Source of the DNA: Rhodospirillales bacterium URHD0017
Lineage (GTDB): Bacteria > Pseudomonadota > Alphaproteobacteria > Reyranellales > Reyranellaceae
Assembly (NCBI GenBank): GCA_900110395.1
Contig: FODP01000003.1
Coordinates: forward strand, 248,001-312,000
Direction: 5' to 3'
DNA length: 64,000 bases
The translations under genes were made by a program, and so were the position numbers. Shown here piece after piece: positions 13,092 to 24,931 of the stretch (positions within the stretch are counted from its first letter, which is position 1; every line of letters begins with the position of its first letter). The notes under the pieces were generated by a model, which worked only from the letters and a program-made list of their open reading frames with translations, was not told where the DNA came from and made no database searches.

Positions 13092-14380
13092 ACGTCCAGC
13101 AGTCCCTCCGCCGCCATCTCGTGTTCGGCGTCGCCTCGGTGGGCGTCCTGATGTTCATCGTCTTCGGTTGGGGGACGCTCAGCGAGATCTCGGGCGCGGT
13201 GATTGCGCCGGGCAAGCTCGTGGTCGACAGCAACGTCAAGAAGGTGCAGCACCCGACCGGCGGCGTCGTCGGCGACCTCAGGGTCAAGGACGGCGATCGC
13301 GTCAAGAAGGGCGACATCGTGGTGCGGCTGGACGAGACGCAGGCCCGCACCAGCCTCGCCATCGTCACCAAGGCGCTCGACGAGATGGAAGCGCGCCAGG
13401 CCCGCCTCGAGGCCGAGCGCGACGGCGCCGACAAGGTCACGTTCCCGGCCGATCTCGCCGCCCGCGACAAGGAGTCTGAGGTCGTGCAGGCGATGAAGAG
13501 CGAGCAGCGGCTGTACGAGCTGCGGCGCTCGGCGCGCGAAGGCCAGAAGGCGCAGCTGCTGGAGCAGATCGACCAGCTCAAGCAGCAGATCGTCGGCAAC
13601 GACGAGCAGGTGGCAGCCAAGACCACGGAGATCGAGTGGAACCAGCAGGAGCTGGGCGGCATCCGCGGCCTGTGGAAGCAGAACCTGGTGCCGTTCAACC
13701 GCGTGACGACTCTGGAGCGCGACTCGGCGCGCCTGCACGGCGAGCGCGGCGCGCTGACCGCTTCGATCGCCCAGGCCAAAGGCCGCATCGCCGAGATCCA
13801 GCTGAAGATCCTGCAGGTTGACGAGGATCTGCGCACCGAGGTCGGCAAGGAGCTGGCCGAAATCCGCGGCAAGCGCGCGGAACTCACGGAGCGTCGGGTG
13901 GCGGCAGATGACCAGCTGAGGCGCATCGACCTGGTGGCGCCGCAGGACGGCAGGGTGTTCCAGCAGGCCGTCCACACGATCGGCGGCGTGATCCAGGCCG
14001 GCGAAGTGCTGATGCTGGTCGTGCCCGATGCCGACGAGCTGATCATCGAGGCCAAGGTGGCGCCACAGGACGTCGACCAGATCCACATCGGCCAGCCGGC
14101 GATCGTGCAGTTCGCCGCCTTCAACCGGCGGACCACGCCCGAGCTGAACGGCGAGGTGATCGGCATCGGCGCCGACATCACCCAGGACGACAAGCGCAAT
14201 GAGGCCTTCTACGCCGTGCGTATCCGCATCTCCGACAAGGAGCTGGCGCGGCTGGAAGGCCTGCAGCCGATGGCCGGCATGCCGGTCGAGGTTTTCATCA
14301 AGACCTCGCCGCGGACGGTGGTGTCGTATCTGACCAAGCCCTTGCGCGAGCAGATCGACCGGGCATTCCGCGGGCGATAA
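13088..14380 (+). CDS. HlyD-family type I secretion membrane fusion protein
   Basis: This 430-residue periplasmic adaptor starts with GTG overlapping the ATPase stop (GTGA). It has one N-terminal transmembrane helix (about residues 15-35), then the GKLVVDSNVKKVQHPTGGVV segment that opens the lipoyl-like domain. A long coiled-coil (about residues 95-290, rich in Glu/Gln/Lys/Leu) follows, then a beta-barrel domain ending AGMPVEVFIKTSPRTVVSYL, diagnostic of PrtE/HlyD adaptors. It links the inner-membrane ATPase to a TolC channel encoded elsewhere. Confidence 0.92.
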   Translation: MNVQQSLRRHLVFGVASVGVLMFIVFGWGTLSEISGAVIAPGKLVVDSNVKKVQHPTGGVVGDLRVKDGDRVKKGDIVVRLDETQARTSLAIVTKALDEMEARQARLEAERDGADKVTFPADLAARDKESEVVQAMKSEQRLYELRRSAREGQKAQLLEQIDQLKQQIVGNDEQVAAKTTEIEWNQQELGGIRGLWKQNLVPFNRVTTLERDSARLHGERGALTASIAQAKGRIAEIQLKILQVDEDLRTEVGKELAEIRGKRAELTERRVAADDQLRRIDLVAPQDGRVFQQAVHTIGGVIQAGEVLMLVVPDADELIIEAKVAPQDVDQIHIGQPAIVQFAAFNRRTTPELNGEVIGIGADITQDDKRNEAFYAVRIRISDKELARLEGLQPMAGMPVEVFIKTSPRTVVSYLTKPLREQIDRAFRGR

Positions 14381-14383
14381 CTC

Positions 14384-17300
14384 CTATCCGGCGCTGTCGT
14401 TCTTTGCCTTCTTCCGCCGCGTCAGCAAGCGGAAGAACAGCGGCACGAACAGGATGGCGACGAAGGTCGCCGCCAGCATGCCGCCGATCACGCCGGTGCC
14501 GATCGAATGGCGGCTGGCCGAGCCCGCGCCGGTGCTGATGGCAAGCGGCATCACGCCCAGGATGAAGGCGAGCGAGGTCATGATGATCGGCCGGAAGCGC
14601 AGCCGCGCCGCTTCGATGGCCGCGTCGTAGACCGAGCGCCCCTGCTGATAGCGCTGCGAGGCGAACTCGACGATCAGGATGGCGTTCTTGGCGGCAAGCC
14701 CGATCAGGGTGACCAGGCCGATCTGGAAATAGACGTCGTTGTCCAGGCCGCGCAGCCAGATGGCCAAAAGCGCGCCCAGCACGGCGAAGGGCACGGCGGT
14801 CAGCACGGCGAGCGGCAGCGACCAGCGCTCGTACTGCGCGGCCAGGATCAGGAACACCATGATCAGGCCGAAGACGAAGCCGAGCTGGCCCGATCCGCGG
14901 GTCGCGATCTCCTGGTAGGCCGAGCCGATCCAGCCGATGGTGAAATCAGCCGGCAGCGTCTTGGCGACGACGTCCTGCATGGCGGCGATCGCCTGGCCGG
15001 ACGAGTAGCCGGGCGCCGGGCCGCCCAGGATCTTGGCCGCCGGGAAGATGTTGAAGCGGTCGACCGTGTCGGGACCGAGGATACGGGTGAAGGTCACCAG
15101 CTCGTTCAGCGGCACCATGGCGCCGGTATCGGCGCGCACGAAGACGTGGCGCAGATCGTCGGGCGATTCGCGGAAGTCGGCTTCGGACGACAGGCTGACG
15201 CGATAGGTCCGGCCGTACAGCGAGAAGTCGTTGACATAGAGGCTGCCGAACGAGCTCTGCATGGTCTCGAAGATGACGTTGATCGGGATGCCGAGCGCAC
15301 GCGCCTTGTCGCGATCGACGTCGGTGCGGTACTGCGGCACCGACGCCGTGAAGGTCGTCTGCACGCCGCGCAGCTCGGGCCGCTGGTTGGCCGCGGCCAC
15401 CACCTTGTTGGTCGCCTCGGCGAGGCCGCTCAGGGAGCCGCCGGACCGGTCCTGCAGGAAGAACTCGAAACCGCCGGTGACGCTGATGCCCAGGATCGGC
15501 GGCGGATTGAAGCCGATGACGATGCCGTCCTTGAAGTTGGCATTGATGGCTGCGAGGGCCGGGGCGACGTTGCGCGCATCCTCCTTGGGATCGGTGCGCT
15601 GCGACCAGTCCTTCAGGGTGACGAAGGAGATGCCGGAGTTGGTCTTGAGCGCGCGCGACAGGAGGTCGAAGCCCGAGAAGGTGACGACGTTGGCCACCGC
15701 CGGGTTCTTCATCAGCGCCGCCGTCGCCTCCTTGGTGACCTCGCGGGTGCGCGCGATGCTCGCGGCCGGCGGCAGCACAGTCACCATGAACACGTAGCCC
15801 TGGTCCTCGGCCGGCACCAGGCTGCCCGGGATGCGCTGGAACAGGGCGAACACCGCGCCCAGCACGAGGACGAAGCCGATGCAGCCCAGCACCGTCCGGC
15901 GCAGCAAGAAGCCCACGCCGCCGGTGTAGCGCGCCGTCAGCCAGGCGAAGGAGCGGTTGAAGAGGGCGAACGGCTGCCAGGGCGGGCCGTGCGAAGGCTT
16001 CAACAGCAGCGCGGCCAGCGCTGGCGTCAAGGTCAGGGCGACGATGCCCGAGATCACCACCGAGACGGCGATGGTGACGGCGAACTGCCGGTAGAGCTCG
16101 CCCGCCAGGCCGCCCAGGAACGACACCGGGATGAACACCGCGCACAGCACCAGGACGATGGCGACGACCGGGCCGGTCACCTCCTGCATCGCTTGGATGG
16201 CGGCCTCGCGCGGCCCCTTGCCCTCGCTCGACATGATGCGCTCGACGTTCTCCAGCACCACGATCGCGTCGTCGACGACGATGCCGATCGCCAGCACCAG
16301 GCCGAACAGCGTCAGCAGGTTGATCGAGAAGCCCAGAACGTACATGCCGGCGAAGGTGCCGATGATCGACACCGGGATGGCGATCACCGGGATGATCATC
16401 GCCCGCACGCTCTGCAGGAACAGGAACACCACCAGCACCACCAGCGTGATCGCCTCGGCGAAGGTGATGGCGACCTCTTCGATCGAGACCTCGACGAAGC
16501 GCGTCGTGTCGAAGGGGATGTCGTAGCGCAGGCCGACCGGGAAGCGCTTGGCGATGTTCTCCATGGCCTCCTTCACCGCCGCCGCCACCTGGATCGCATT
16601 GGCGCCGGGCTGCAGGTAGACCGCGATGGGCACCGCCGGCGAGCCATTGAAGGTGCCGGAGAAGCCGTAGAGCAAGGCGCCCAGCTCGACGCGCGCCACA
16701 TCCTTCAGCCTGAGCGCCCCGCCATTCTCCTCCGAGCGGATGATGATCTCCTCGAACTGGTTGCGGTCGACCAGGCGCGGCGGCGTCGTCACCGAATAGG
16801 TGAAGACCTGCGGCTTGTTCATCGGCTCCTCGCCGAAGCGACCGGCGGCGAACTGCTGGTTCTGCTCGCGCACCACGGTGGCGACGTCGGCGGGCGTGAG
16901 GTTGTACTGGGCGAGCTTGTCGGGCCGGAGCCAGATGCGCATCGAATAGTCGGAGGCGCCGAACAGGGCCGCGTCGCCGACGCCCGGCAGGCGGCGCAGC
17001 TCGTCGAGCACGTTCACCAGCGCGTAGTTGCTGATGTAGATCGTGTCGTAGCGGTCGCCCGGCGACGACATGGTGATGACCTGCAGGATCGAGGTCGAAC
17101 GCTTCTGCACCACCAGGCCCTGGCGGCTGACCTCGCCCGGCAAGAGCGGCAGGGCGCGCTGCACGCGGTTGTTGACGTTGATCGCGTTCTGGTCGGGATT
17201 GGTGCCGATCTCGAAGGTGACGGTGAGGCTCATGGTGCCTGAGCCGGTCGAGGTCGACTGCATGTAGATCATGCGCTCGACGCCGTTGATCTGCTGCTCG

Positions 17301-17497
17301 AGCGGGGCGGCGACCGTGGCGGCGATGGTCTCGGCTGTGGCGCCGGGATAGGTCGCCGAGACCACGACCTCGGGCGGCACGATCTGCGGGTATTGCGAGA
17401 TCGGCAACACGCGCATCGCCACCAGGCCCGCCAGCACGATCACGATCGACAGGACGGACGCGAAGACCGGCCGGTCGATGAAGAATTTCGAGATCAT
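14384..17497 (-). CDS. RND multidrug efflux permease (HAE1/AcrB-type)
   Basis: This 1037-residue inner-membrane proton/drug antiporter has the usual length and twelve-helix layout with two large periplasmic loops. Hallmarks are the start [19 protein letters not shown], the helix 4 proton-relay motif [19 protein letters not shown] with its Asp pair near residue 405, and the C-terminal [21 protein letters not shown]. It pairs with the adaptor at 17494-18675 in one minus-strand operon with a 4-base overlap. No outer-membrane factor gene accompanies it, so it probably recruits a TolC from elsewhere. Substrates cannot be inferred. Confidence 0.95.
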   Translation of the reverse strand: MISKFFIDRPVFASVLSIVIVLAGLVAMRVLPISQYPQIVPPEVVVSATYPGATAETIAATVAAPLEQQINGVERMIYMQSTSTGSGTMSLTVTFEIGTNPDQNAINVNNRVQRALPLLPGEVSRQGLVVQKRSTSILQVITMSSPGDRYDTIYISNYALVNVLDELRRLPGVGDAALFGASDYSMRIWLRPDKLAQYNLTPADVATVVREQNQQFAAGRFGEEPMNKPQVFTYSVTTPPRLVDRNQFEEIIIRSEENGGALRLKDVARVELGALLYGFSGTFNGSPAVPIAVYLQPGANAIQVAAAVKEAMENIAKRFPVGLRYDIPFDTTRFVEVSIEEVAITFAEAITLVVLVVFLFLQSVRAMIIPVIAIPVSIIGTFAGMYVLGFSINLLTLFGLVLAIGIVVDDAIVVLENVERIMSSEGKGPREAAIQAMQEVTGPVVAIVLVLCAVFIPVSFLGGLAGELYRQFAVTIAVSVVISGIVALTLTPALAALLLKPSHGPPWQPFALFNRSFAWLTARYTGGVGFLLRRTVLGCIGFVLVLGAVFALFQRIPGSLVPAEDQGYVFMVTVLPPAASIARTREVTKEATAALMKNPAVANVVTFSGFDLLSRALKTNSGISFVTLKDWSQRTDPKEDARNVAPALAAINANFKDGIVIGFNPPPILGISVTGGFEFFLQDRSGGSLSGLAEATNKVVAAANQRPELRGVQTTFTASVPQYRTDVDRDKARALGIPINVIFETMQSSFGSLYVNDFSLYGRTYRVSLSSEADFRESPDDLRHVFVRADTGAMVPLNELVTFTRILGPDTVDRFNIFPAAKILGGPAPGYSSGQAIAAMQDVVAKTLPADFTIGWIGSAYQEIATRGSGQLGFVFGLIMVFLILAAQYERWSLPLAVLTAVPFAVLGALLAIWLRGLDNDVYFQIGLVTLIGLAAKNAILIVEFASQRYQQGRSVYDAAIEAARLRFRPIIMTSLAFILGVMPLAISTGAGSASRHSIGTGVIGGMLAATFVAILFVPLFFRLLTRRKKAKNDSAG

Positions 17498-18675
17498 TGC
17501 TTGCCGGCCTCGGCCGGCGGCCCCCCGGCGGGAGGCTTGTACGGCACCGGGTTGACGACGGCGCCCGGCCGGACACGGATCACGCCGTCGACGACGATGC
17601 GGTCGCCCGCCGCCAGGCCCTTGCGCACGATGTAGCCGTCAGGCAGCTCACGGTAGATGCGCACCGGGCGGGCGCGCGCCACATTGTCCTTTTCGATCAG
17701 GTAGACGAACGGTCCGAGCGGGCCCTGGGAGATGGCGATCTTGGGGATCACGATGGCGTTGGGCATGACGATGCCCGTCATCTTCACGCGCACGAACTGG
17801 CCGGGCAGCAGGGCGCCGTCGGTGTTGGGGAAGATGGCGCGGGTCAGAATGGTGCCGGTGCGGGCATCGACGGTGCGCGAGCGCGTGTCGACCGTGCCGG
17901 TATGGGGATAGACCGCGCCGTCGCCGAACTGCAGCTCGACCTTGACGTTCTTGGAATCGAACAGCTCCTCCGCGGACTTGTCGATCTCCTGCAGCTGGCG
18001 CAGTTCGCTGTCGGTAAAGGTGAAGTTCACATAGGCCGGGTCGAGCTGGGTGATGGTGGTGAGCAGCGTGTCCTGCGCCTTGATCAGCGTTCCCTCGGGT
18101 GGCGACACCAGGCTGGTCGGGCCCTTGACCGGCGCCTTGATGGTGGTGAATTCGATGTTGAGCTTGGCCGTCAGCACATCGGCCTCGGTCGACAGCACAG
18201 CGGCACGGGCCTGGTCGCGGCCGGCGACCGCGTCCTCGTAGGCCTTTTGCGTGGCGACCCTTTGTGCCGCCAGGCCCTCCTGGCGTTTGAAATTCTCCTC
18301 GGCCTGGATCAGCGACGCCCTGGCTTGGGCCGCCTGCGCGTTGGCGCGGGCAAGTGCCGCTTCATAGGTCCGCGGATCGATGCGGAACAGCACCTGGCCA
18401 ACATCGACGACGGCGCCTTCCTGGTACTCGCGCTTGAGCAGCACGCCGTTCACCTGGGCGCGGATTTCGACGACGCGGAAGCCCGCGACGCGGCCGGAAA
18501 AGTCGAGGGGCAGCGCCACGTCGGCGGCCTTCACCTCGACCACGCCGACCTGCGCCGGCGGCGGCGCCGTGGCTGCCGGCGCGGGCTTGGGCCGGTTCCA
18601 CCAGAAGACCGCAGCGGCCACGATCGCGACGACGACGGCGATCGCAACGGCGCGCGCCGTCCAACGCGCTACCAT
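17494..18675 (-). CDS. RND efflux periplasmic adaptor (AcrA/MexA-type)
   Basis: This 393-residue membrane fusion protein has an N-terminal transmembrane anchor (about residues 8-27) and no lipobox Cys. Then come [20 protein letters not shown] (lipoyl half), a coiled-coil hairpin rich in Ala/Gln/Glu (about residues 105-170), and beta-barrel segments with [20 protein letters not shown], which is characteristic of AcrA-like proteins. The C-terminus is Pro/Gly-rich. It is the first gene of the efflux operon, divergent from the NIPSNAP gene; the 63-base gap shows no regulator gene or clear operator. Confidence 0.94.
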   Translation of the reverse strand: MVARWTARAVAIAVVVAIVAAAVFWWNRPKPAPAATAPPPAQVGVVEVKAADVALPLDFSGRVAGFRVVEIRAQVNGVLLKREYQEGAVVDVGQVLFRIDPRTYEAALARANAQAAQARASLIQAEENFKRQEGLAAQRVATQKAYEDAVAGRDQARAAVLSTEADVLTAKLNIEFTTIKAPVKGPTSLVSPPEGTLIKAQDTLLTTITQLDPAYVNFTFTDSELRQLQEIDKSAEELFDSKNVKVELQFGDGAVYPHTGTVDTRSRTVDARTGTILTRAIFPNTDGALLPGQFVRVKMTGIVMPNAIVIPKIAISQGPLGPFVYLIEKDNVARARPVRIYRELPDGYIVRKGLAAGDRIVVDGVIRVRPGAVVNPVPYKPPAGGPPAEAGKQ

Positions 18676-18738
18676 TGACTCATTCCCTTCCCTGTCGGCC
18701 GGCTTTAACGTCCCCCTTTCGACCGAGGGGGAGCCGCC

Positions 18739-19065
18739 ATGGCACTATACGAACTGAGAACATACACGCTCTATGTCGGCAAGATGGCCGAAGCCGTCAA
18801 ACTGTACCAGCAGTTCGGCTTTCCGGCGCTGCAGAAGGGCGGCCACGACAAGCACTTGATCGGCTACTTCCAGGGCGACACCGGGACGATCAACCAGCTC
18901 GTCCACCTGTGGAAGTTCGAGGACGACGCCGACCGACGCAAGCACTGGGCGGCGGTGTTCGCCAACACCGACTTCACCGAGGGCTTTGCCGCCAAGTTCC
19001 GGCCGCTGGTAATGACACAGGAGGTGAAGCTCCTGAACGCCGCGCCGTGGGGGCCGCACCCTTAG
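18739..19065 (+). CDS. NIPSNAP family protein
   Basis: This 108-residue protein begins ALYELRTYTLYVGKM, contains LIGYFQGDTGTINQLVHLWKF and ends ...LNAAPWGPHP: the compact NIPSNAP ferredoxin-like fold. A GGGGGAG ribosome-binding site precedes it. The family has no settled enzymatic role but is often found beside oxygenases and catabolic genes. Here it precedes two RutA-like monooxygenases, although a sigma-54 promoter lies between, so it need not share their transcript. Confidence 0.88.
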   Translation: MALYELRTYTLYVGKMAEAVKLYQQFGFPALQKGGHDKHLIGYFQGDTGTINQLVHLWKFEDDADRRKHWAAVFANTDFTEGFAAKFRPLVMTQEVKLLNAAPWGPHP

Positions 19066-19087
19066 GCTGCAATCCGCTGCCGGCTGA

Positions 19088-19103
19088 TGGCACGGGGCTT
19101 GCT
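19088..19103 (+). promoter_or_regulatory. Sigma-54 (-24/-12) promoter for the tandem rutA-like genes
   Basis: The sequence TGGCACG-GGGC-TTGCT matches the RpoN consensus TGGCACG-N4-TTGCW at every specified position, with GG and GC ten bases apart. The -12 GC is at 19101-19102, giving a start site near 19114 and a leader of about 27 bases to the ATG at 19141 (SD GAGGAG). A perfect 11-bp dyad (19091-19101/19112-19122) overlaps it. Confidence 0.85.
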
Positions 19104-19140
19104 GCGCTGCACAAGCCCCGTGTTGTCAGAGGAGCGTGAG

Positions 19141-20223
19141 ATGGACATCGGCGTCTTCATCCCGATCGGAAACAACGGCTGGCTGATCTCGACGACCTCG
19201 CCGCAATACATGCCGACCTTCGAGCTGAACAAGCAGATCGTGCTCAAGGCCGAGCACTACGGGCTCGATTTTGCCCTCTCCATGATCAAGCTGCGCGGCT
19301 TTGGCGGCAAAAGCGAGTTCTGGGACCACAACCTCGAATCCTTCACCCTGATGGCAGGATTGGCCGCCGTCACCAAGCGCATCCAGCTTTATGCCTCGGT
19401 CGCGGTGCTCACCATTCCGCCGGCCATCGTGGCGCGCATGGCGTCCACCATCGATTCGATCTCGGGCGGCCGGTTCGGCGTCAACATCGTCTCGGGCTGG
19501 GCCAAGATGGAATACGAGCAGATGGGCCTGTGGCCGGGCGAGGCGCACTTCGCCAAGCGCTACGACTACAGCACCGAGTACGTCACCATCCTGCGCGAAC
19601 TGTGGGAAGAGGGCTCGTCCGACTTCAAGGGCGAGTACTTCCAGATGTCGGACTGCAAGCTCAGCCCGCGCCCGCAGGCCGAGATGAAGATCGTCTGCGC
19701 CGGCCAGAGCCCGCGCGGCATGGAATTCGGCGCGACCTACGGCAACTACAACTTCACCCTGGGCAAGGGCGTGAATACGCCGACCGCCCATGCGCCGACC
19801 AACGAGGCGATGGCCGAGGCCGCCGCCAAGACCGGGCGCGACGTCGGCAATTACGTGCTGATGATGGTGATCGCCGACGAAACCGACGAGGCGGCGATGG
19901 CCAAGTGGAAGTGCTACAACGAAGGCGCCGACATGGGCGCGCTCGCCTGGATGGCGGGCGAGGCCAACGCCGATCCGAACGCCACCGACGACGGCACCGC
20001 CAAGCGCATCTCCGCGCCTGAGGGCGCCATCAACTTCAACATGGGGACGCTGGTCGGTTCCTACGCCTCGGTGGCACGCATGCTCGACGAATGCGCCACT
20101 GTGCCGGCGACGAAGGGCATCATGCTCACCTTCGACGACTTCCTGATCGGCATGGAACAGTTCGGCCAGCACATCCAGCCCCTGATGAAGAGCCGGGCGG
20201 CGAAGCTCAAGCAGGTGGCCTAG
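19141..20223 (+). CDS. RutA-like flavin-dependent monooxygenase, tandem copy 1
   Basis: This 360-residue LLM-class (bacterial luciferase-like) enzyme closely resembles RutA, the FMN-dependent pyrimidine oxygenase that opens the uracil ring. Shared landmarks are [52 protein letters not shown] and [20 protein letters not shown]. The tail ([16 protein letters not shown]) differs from canonical RutA (IQPLMQCR), and the clusters nearby suggest a related amide or heterocycle as substrate rather than uracil. A flavin reductase partner is required by the family but is not seen here. The start follows a GAGGAG site and a sigma-54 promoter. Confidence 0.88.
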   Translation: MDIGVFIPIGNNGWLISTTSPQYMPTFELNKQIVLKAEHYGLDFALSMIKLRGFGGKSEFWDHNLESFTLMAGLAAVTKRIQLYASVAVLTIPPAIVARMASTIDSISGGRFGVNIVSGWAKMEYEQMGLWPGEAHFAKRYDYSTEYVTILRELWEEGSSDFKGEYFQMSDCKLSPRPQAEMKIVCAGQSPRGMEFGATYGNYNFTLGKGVNTPTAHAPTNEAMAEAAAKTGRDVGNYVLMMVIADETDEAAMAKWKCYNEGADMGALAWMAGEANADPNATDDGTAKRISAPEGAINFNMGTLVGSYASVARMLDECATVPATKGIMLTFDDFLIGMEQFGQHIQPLMKSRAAKLKQVA

Positions 20224-20235
20224 GCGCCGCGTCCG

Positions 20236-21314
<1,079 letters not shown>

Positions 21315-21318
<4 letters not shown>

Positions 21319-21986
21319 TTCGCCGGCTGGTACTGCTCCATGAAGGCCAAAACTTCGGCCACCGGAAGGACGTCGGCGTATTTCAGCGCCATGTCGTAGA
21401 GGTTGGCGAAGTGCGGGCTTTCGTGGCGGTCGGCGACGCATTCCTCCGGCACGACGGTGCGGAAGCCGCGCGACAGGCTGTCGACCACGGTGGCGCGCAC
21501 GCACCCCGAGGTCGAGCCGCCCGTGACGACGACGGTGTCGATCCGGTGCCAGGTGAACAGCGAGCCGAGGTTGGTCTCGAAGAAGGCCGAGGCCATGCGC
21601 TTGTTGATGACGATGTCGCCATCCAAGACCTCGCAGCGCTCGTCGAGGCCGGCGCGGCACGAGCCTCCCTTGATGTTCTGCAGCGAATCGGGCGTGTCGC
21701 TGCGGGTGCCCCAGACGCCGCAATCCTCGCCCGTCGGCAGGTAGGCGACATAGGTCCAGATCACCGGGCAGGCCTTGGCGCGGAACAGGCTGGCCAGCGC
21801 ATTGACGTGCTCGACCTGCCTCGGATCGGTCTCGTAGCCCGTCGGGAATTCGTCGGGCCGGGTATAGGCGTTCTGGAGGTCGACATTGACCAGCGCGGGC
21901 TTGCGGCCAAAGCCGAAGCGGCGCCGGCCGCGGTCGGCCTTGACGATCTCATAGAGCTCTCGAGCGCTCTTGTTGGAGGTTTCCAT
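21315..21986 (-). CDS. Cysteine hydrolase (isochorismatase/carbamoylsarcosine-amidase type)
   Basis: This is a 223-residue isochorismatase-fold cysteine hydrolase. The expected triad is visible: Asp36 in VNVDLQNAY, a Lys in [15 protein letters not shown] and the nucleophile Cys in [15 protein letters not shown], preceded by the usual cis-peptide region. [12 protein letters not shown] is typical of N-carbamoylsarcosine amidase-type members, so the substrate is probably an amide or carbamoyl compound. It is the last gene of the pot-like operon (start overlaps the ATPase stop by one base). This suggests the imported compound, or the product of the facing RutA-like enzymes, is hydrolysed by it. 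Confidence 0.88.
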
Positions 21987-23146
21987 CACCCTGCCGTCGC
22001 CATCGCCGCCCCGGCCGGCGCGGCCTCCTCGGCAATCGGACCGTCTTCCAGCAGCTTCACATCGGATGCCGACCAGCGTGCCACGACGCGCTCGCCGATG
22101 TCGAGTGAACCGGCGAAGAAGGTCTCGTCCAGGACATGGGCCACGAACTCCTCGCTGTCGGCGAGATCGAGCGTCACCTTCACGTAGGAGCCCTGGTTCT
22201 CGAGCGTATGGACCTCGCCCACCACGGCGTTCAAGCCGACGGTGGGCTTGGCGCCGGGCGCCATCTTCTCGATGACGATGCGGTCGCGCCGGATCGAGCC
22301 CCACAGTGGCGAGCCACGCCTGGGATGGCGACCGCCCACCGGAATGGCGTAGCGCGCGCCGTTCTTGCCGGCGACGGCGGCCACGCCGTTCATGACACTC
22401 TCGACCGAGCCCGTCAGCACGTTCTGGCCGCCGACGAAGCGGGCGACATAGGCATTGCGCGGCGTCACGAAGATGTCGCGCGCGCTGGCGGCCTGCTCGA
22501 TATGGCCGTGGGCCATCACGACCACCGTGTCGGCGACGGCGATGGCCTCGAGCTGGGTGTGGGTGACATGCACGAAGGTGATGCCGAGCTCCTTCTGCAC
22601 GCGGCGCAGCTCGCCGCGCATGCGCAGTCGCAGGTATTCATCGAGCGCCGATAGGGGCTCGTCGAGCAGCAGCACGCGCGGATTGGTGATCAGCGCACGG
22701 GCCAGCGCCACACGCTGCTGCTGGCCGCCCGAAAGCTGGGTTGGCAGGCGGTCGGCGAATTTTTCGAGTTGGACCTTGGTCAGAAGCTCGCGGGCCTTGG
22801 CGTGGCGGTCGGCGGTGCTGGCGCCGCGCATTTTCAGGGCAAAGGCCACATTGTCGAGCACGCTGCGATGGGGAAAGAGCGCGTAGCTCTGGAACATCAT
22901 GGCCGTGCCGCGCTGCACCTGCGGCAGGCCGAGCACTGACTGGCCGCCGATGCGGATGTCGCCGCTGGTCGGCTTCTCGTGCCCCGCGATCATGCGCAGG
23001 ATCGTGGTCTTGCCGCAGCCGCTCGGTCCCAGCAGGCAGCAGTAGGAGCCGTGCGGGATGGTGAGGCTGAGATCCTTGACCGCCGTGGTCTCGCCGAAGC
23101 GCTTGGTGACGCCGACAACCGCGACCTCGCCGCTAGCCTGGGACAT
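21986..23146 (-). CDS. Spermidine/putrescine-type ABC transporter ATPase (first system)
   Basis: This 386-residue PotA/FbpC-type ATPase has Walker A GPSGCGKTT, signature LSGGQQQRVALARAL, Walker B VLLLDEPLSALD and a C-terminal TOBE-like regulatory domain (about residues 280-365). It energises import by the permeases at 23152-24917. Gene order on the minus strand is binding protein, permease, permease, ATPase, hydrolase. The substrate is unknown; neighbours favour an organic nitrogen compound rather than a polyamine. Confidence 0.92.
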   Translation of the reverse strand: MSQASGEVAVVGVTKRFGETTAVKDLSLTIPHGSYCCLLGPSGCGKTTILRMIAGHEKPTSGDIRIGGQSVLGLPQVQRGTAMMFQSYALFPHRSVLDNVAFALKMRGASTADRHAKARELLTKVQLEKFADRLPTQLSGGQQQRVALARALITNPRVLLLDEPLSALDEYLRLRMRGELRRVQKELGITFVHVTHTQLEAIAVADTVVVMAHGHIEQAASARDIFVTPRNAYVARFVGGQNVLTGSVESVMNGVAAVAGKNGARYAIPVGGRHPRRGSPLWGSIRRDRIVIEKMAPGAKPTVGLNAVVGEVHTLENQGSYVKVTLDLADSEEFVAHVLDETFFAGSLDIGERVVARWSASDVKLLEDGPIAEEAAPAGAAMATAG

Positions 23147-23151
23147 GAGCT

Positions 23152-23988
23152 TTACTCCGTACGCATGCCGGCGGCCGCACGCCGGCGCTGGACGAGGGCG
23201 ATCGAGCCCAGCGCCACGACGATGACGATGAACGACACGATCGTGGTTACCGCGCCGACGGCGTAGAGGGTCGGCGAGGTGACGTTGGTGGTCATCGCCC
23301 AGATCTCGAGCGGCAGGGTGTTCTTGGCTCCGGCCGCCAGCGCGGTGCGGGCGATCTCGTCGTAGGACAGGGTGAAGCCGAACAGGGCGACGCCGATGAT
23401 GCCGGGCAGCAGGATCGGCAGGGTGACCTCGCGCACCTTCTGCCAGTTGGTGGCGCCGAGGTCGGTCGCCGCCTCCTCATACGAGCGATTGAAGCGGCCG
23501 AGCACGGCGAACATGATCAAGAGACCAAACGGCAGGGTCCAGGTGAGCTGGGCGCCGAGCGCGGTTGTGTACCACTCGGTCGGCAGGCCGAGCAGCCGGA
23601 AGGTGAGCGCAATGCCGAGCCCGACGAACAGGCCGGGCATGATCAGGCTCGCGATCGCAAGATAGAAGGCGAAGGCCGAGCCGCGGAAACGGCGGCGGAA
23701 GGCCAGGCCCGCAAGAACGGACAGCACGACTGTCACCACCGCGACGATCGCCGCGAGACCGATCGAGCGCACGAAGGAGCCGGCAATGTCGCCGACGCGG
23801 GTCTGCGAGATCAGGGCATCGAACCAGTGCAGCGACACACCGTTCAACGGGAAGGTCATGCCGCCGTTGGGGCCCTGGAACGACAGGATGTAGATCACGA
23901 TCATCGGGCCGTAGAGGAACAGCACGAACAGCGTGAAGAAGGCGGCGAAGGCATAGAAGGTCCAGGGCCGGGTGTCGTCGCCGTGCAT
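23152..23988 (-). CDS. Spermidine/putrescine-type ABC permease (PotC-like, first system)
   Basis: This 278-residue permease has about six hydrophobic helices. The PotC-type start contains YGPMIVIYILSFQGPNGG, and the cytoplasmic EAA-like loop reads EEAATDLGATNWQKVREVTLP, contacting the ATPase. It lies 5 bases upstream of the ATPase gene and 5 bases after the PotB-like permease. Confidence 0.92.
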   Translation of the reverse strand: MHGDDTRPWTFYAFAAFFTLFVLFLYGPMIVIYILSFQGPNGGMTFPLNGVSLHWFDALISQTRVGDIAGSFVRSIGLAAIVAVVTVVLSVLAGLAFRRRFRGSAFAFYLAIASLIMPGLFVGLGIALTFRLLGLPTEWYTTALGAQLTWTLPFGLLIMFAVLGRFNRSYEEAATDLGATNWQKVREVTLPILLPGIIGVALFGFTLSYDEIARTALAAGAKNTLPLEIWAMTTNVTSPTLYAVGAVTTIVSFIVIVVALGSIALVQRRRAAAGMRTE

Positions 23989-23993
23989 GCGCC

Positions 23994-24917
23994 CTACCCC
24001 GCCAGTTCCCTGCGCACGTCGACGATGCGCAGGATCGCCGCCACCATCAGGGTGACGATGATCACCATGATGACCGCACTCGCCGCCGCCGGCGGGTACT
24101 GCAACGCGGCGACCTCGTTCTGCAGGGCCGAGACGACCGAGGCGCTCTGGCCGCCGCTCATGGTGCGAACGACGAAGGAGTCACCCATCACCAGGGTGAC
24201 GACGAAGATCGAGCCCAGCGCAATGCCGGTGCGCGACAATGGCCACACGACCTCGGCCACGACGCGGAAGCGGCCGGCGCCGGCATCACGCGCCGCCTCG
24301 AGCAGGCTCTTGTCGATGCGCGCCATCGAATTGAAGATCGGCACCACCATGAACAGCGTGAATAGGTGCACGTAGGCCACGATGACGGCGAAGTCGGAGA
24401 ACAGCAGGAACTCCAGCGGCTGGCTGGTGATGCCCGCGCCCTGTAGGGCCTGGTTGAAGATGCCATTGCGGCCAAGGAACGGGATCCACGAGATCATGCG
24501 GATGATGTTCGAGGTCAGGAACGGCACCGTGCAGAGCAGGAACAGGCCGATCTGGAACAAGAGGCCGCGGACGTGGAAGACCAGGAAGTAGGCAATGTTG
24601 AAGCCCAGCACCAAGGTCACGACCCAGACGATCAGCGCGAACTTGAGCGAGCTGGCATAGAGCCTGAGCGTCACCTCGGAGCGGAAGAGGTCGATGTAAT
24701 TGTCGAGGATAAAGGCCGGGATGATCTCGGTGCGGCTGAAGTCGAAGAAGCTGACGGCCAGCACCACCAGCATGGGCAGGCCGAAGAACAGCAGCAGCAC
24801 GAGCACCAGCGGCGCGACCTGCAGCCACGACGCGCGCTCGCCGGGATATTCGACGACCTCCGGTTCGGCGCGGCCGGATGCCGCGAAGGCGTCCGCCGCC
24901 GGATTTACGATGGCCAT
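23994..24917 (-). CDS. Spermidine/putrescine-type ABC permease (PotB-like, first system)
   Basis: This 307-residue permease begins with a short hydrophilic tail, then a helix VAPLVLVLLLFFGLPMLVVL. It contains the PotB-type segment TVPFLTSNIIRMISWIPFLG and the EAA loop LLEAARDAGAGRFRVVAEVV. The ATG at 24917 is 14 bases downstream of the binding-protein stop; the frame is open upstream but there overlaps the binding-protein gene. Confidence 0.92.
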   Translation of the reverse strand: MAIVNPAADAFAASGRAEPEVVEYPGERASWLQVAPLVLVLLLFFGLPMLVVLAVSFFDFSRTEIIPAFILDNYIDLFRSEVTLRLYASSLKFALIVWVVTLVLGFNIAYFLVFHVRGLLFQIGLFLLCTVPFLTSNIIRMISWIPFLGRNGIFNQALQGAGITSQPLEFLLFSDFAVIVAYVHLFTLFMVVPIFNSMARIDKSLLEAARDAGAGRFRVVAEVVWPLSRTGIALGSIFVVTLVMGDSFVVRTMSGGQSASVVSALQNEVAALQYPPAAASAVIMVIIVTLMVAAILRIVDVRRELAG

Positions 24918-24931
24918 GTCAGCCGTGACGA

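Noticed and set aside
14507..17242. Very long open frame antisense to the RND permease, and similar frames opposite other genes
   Set aside because: Arg/His/Asp-rich translations without domains, on the opposite strand of clearly conserved genes; such frames are common in GC-rich DNA.
19091..19122. Dyad considered as an intrinsic terminator for the NIPSNAP gene
   Set aside because: No T-run follows and the dyad coincides with a consensus sigma-54 promoter.
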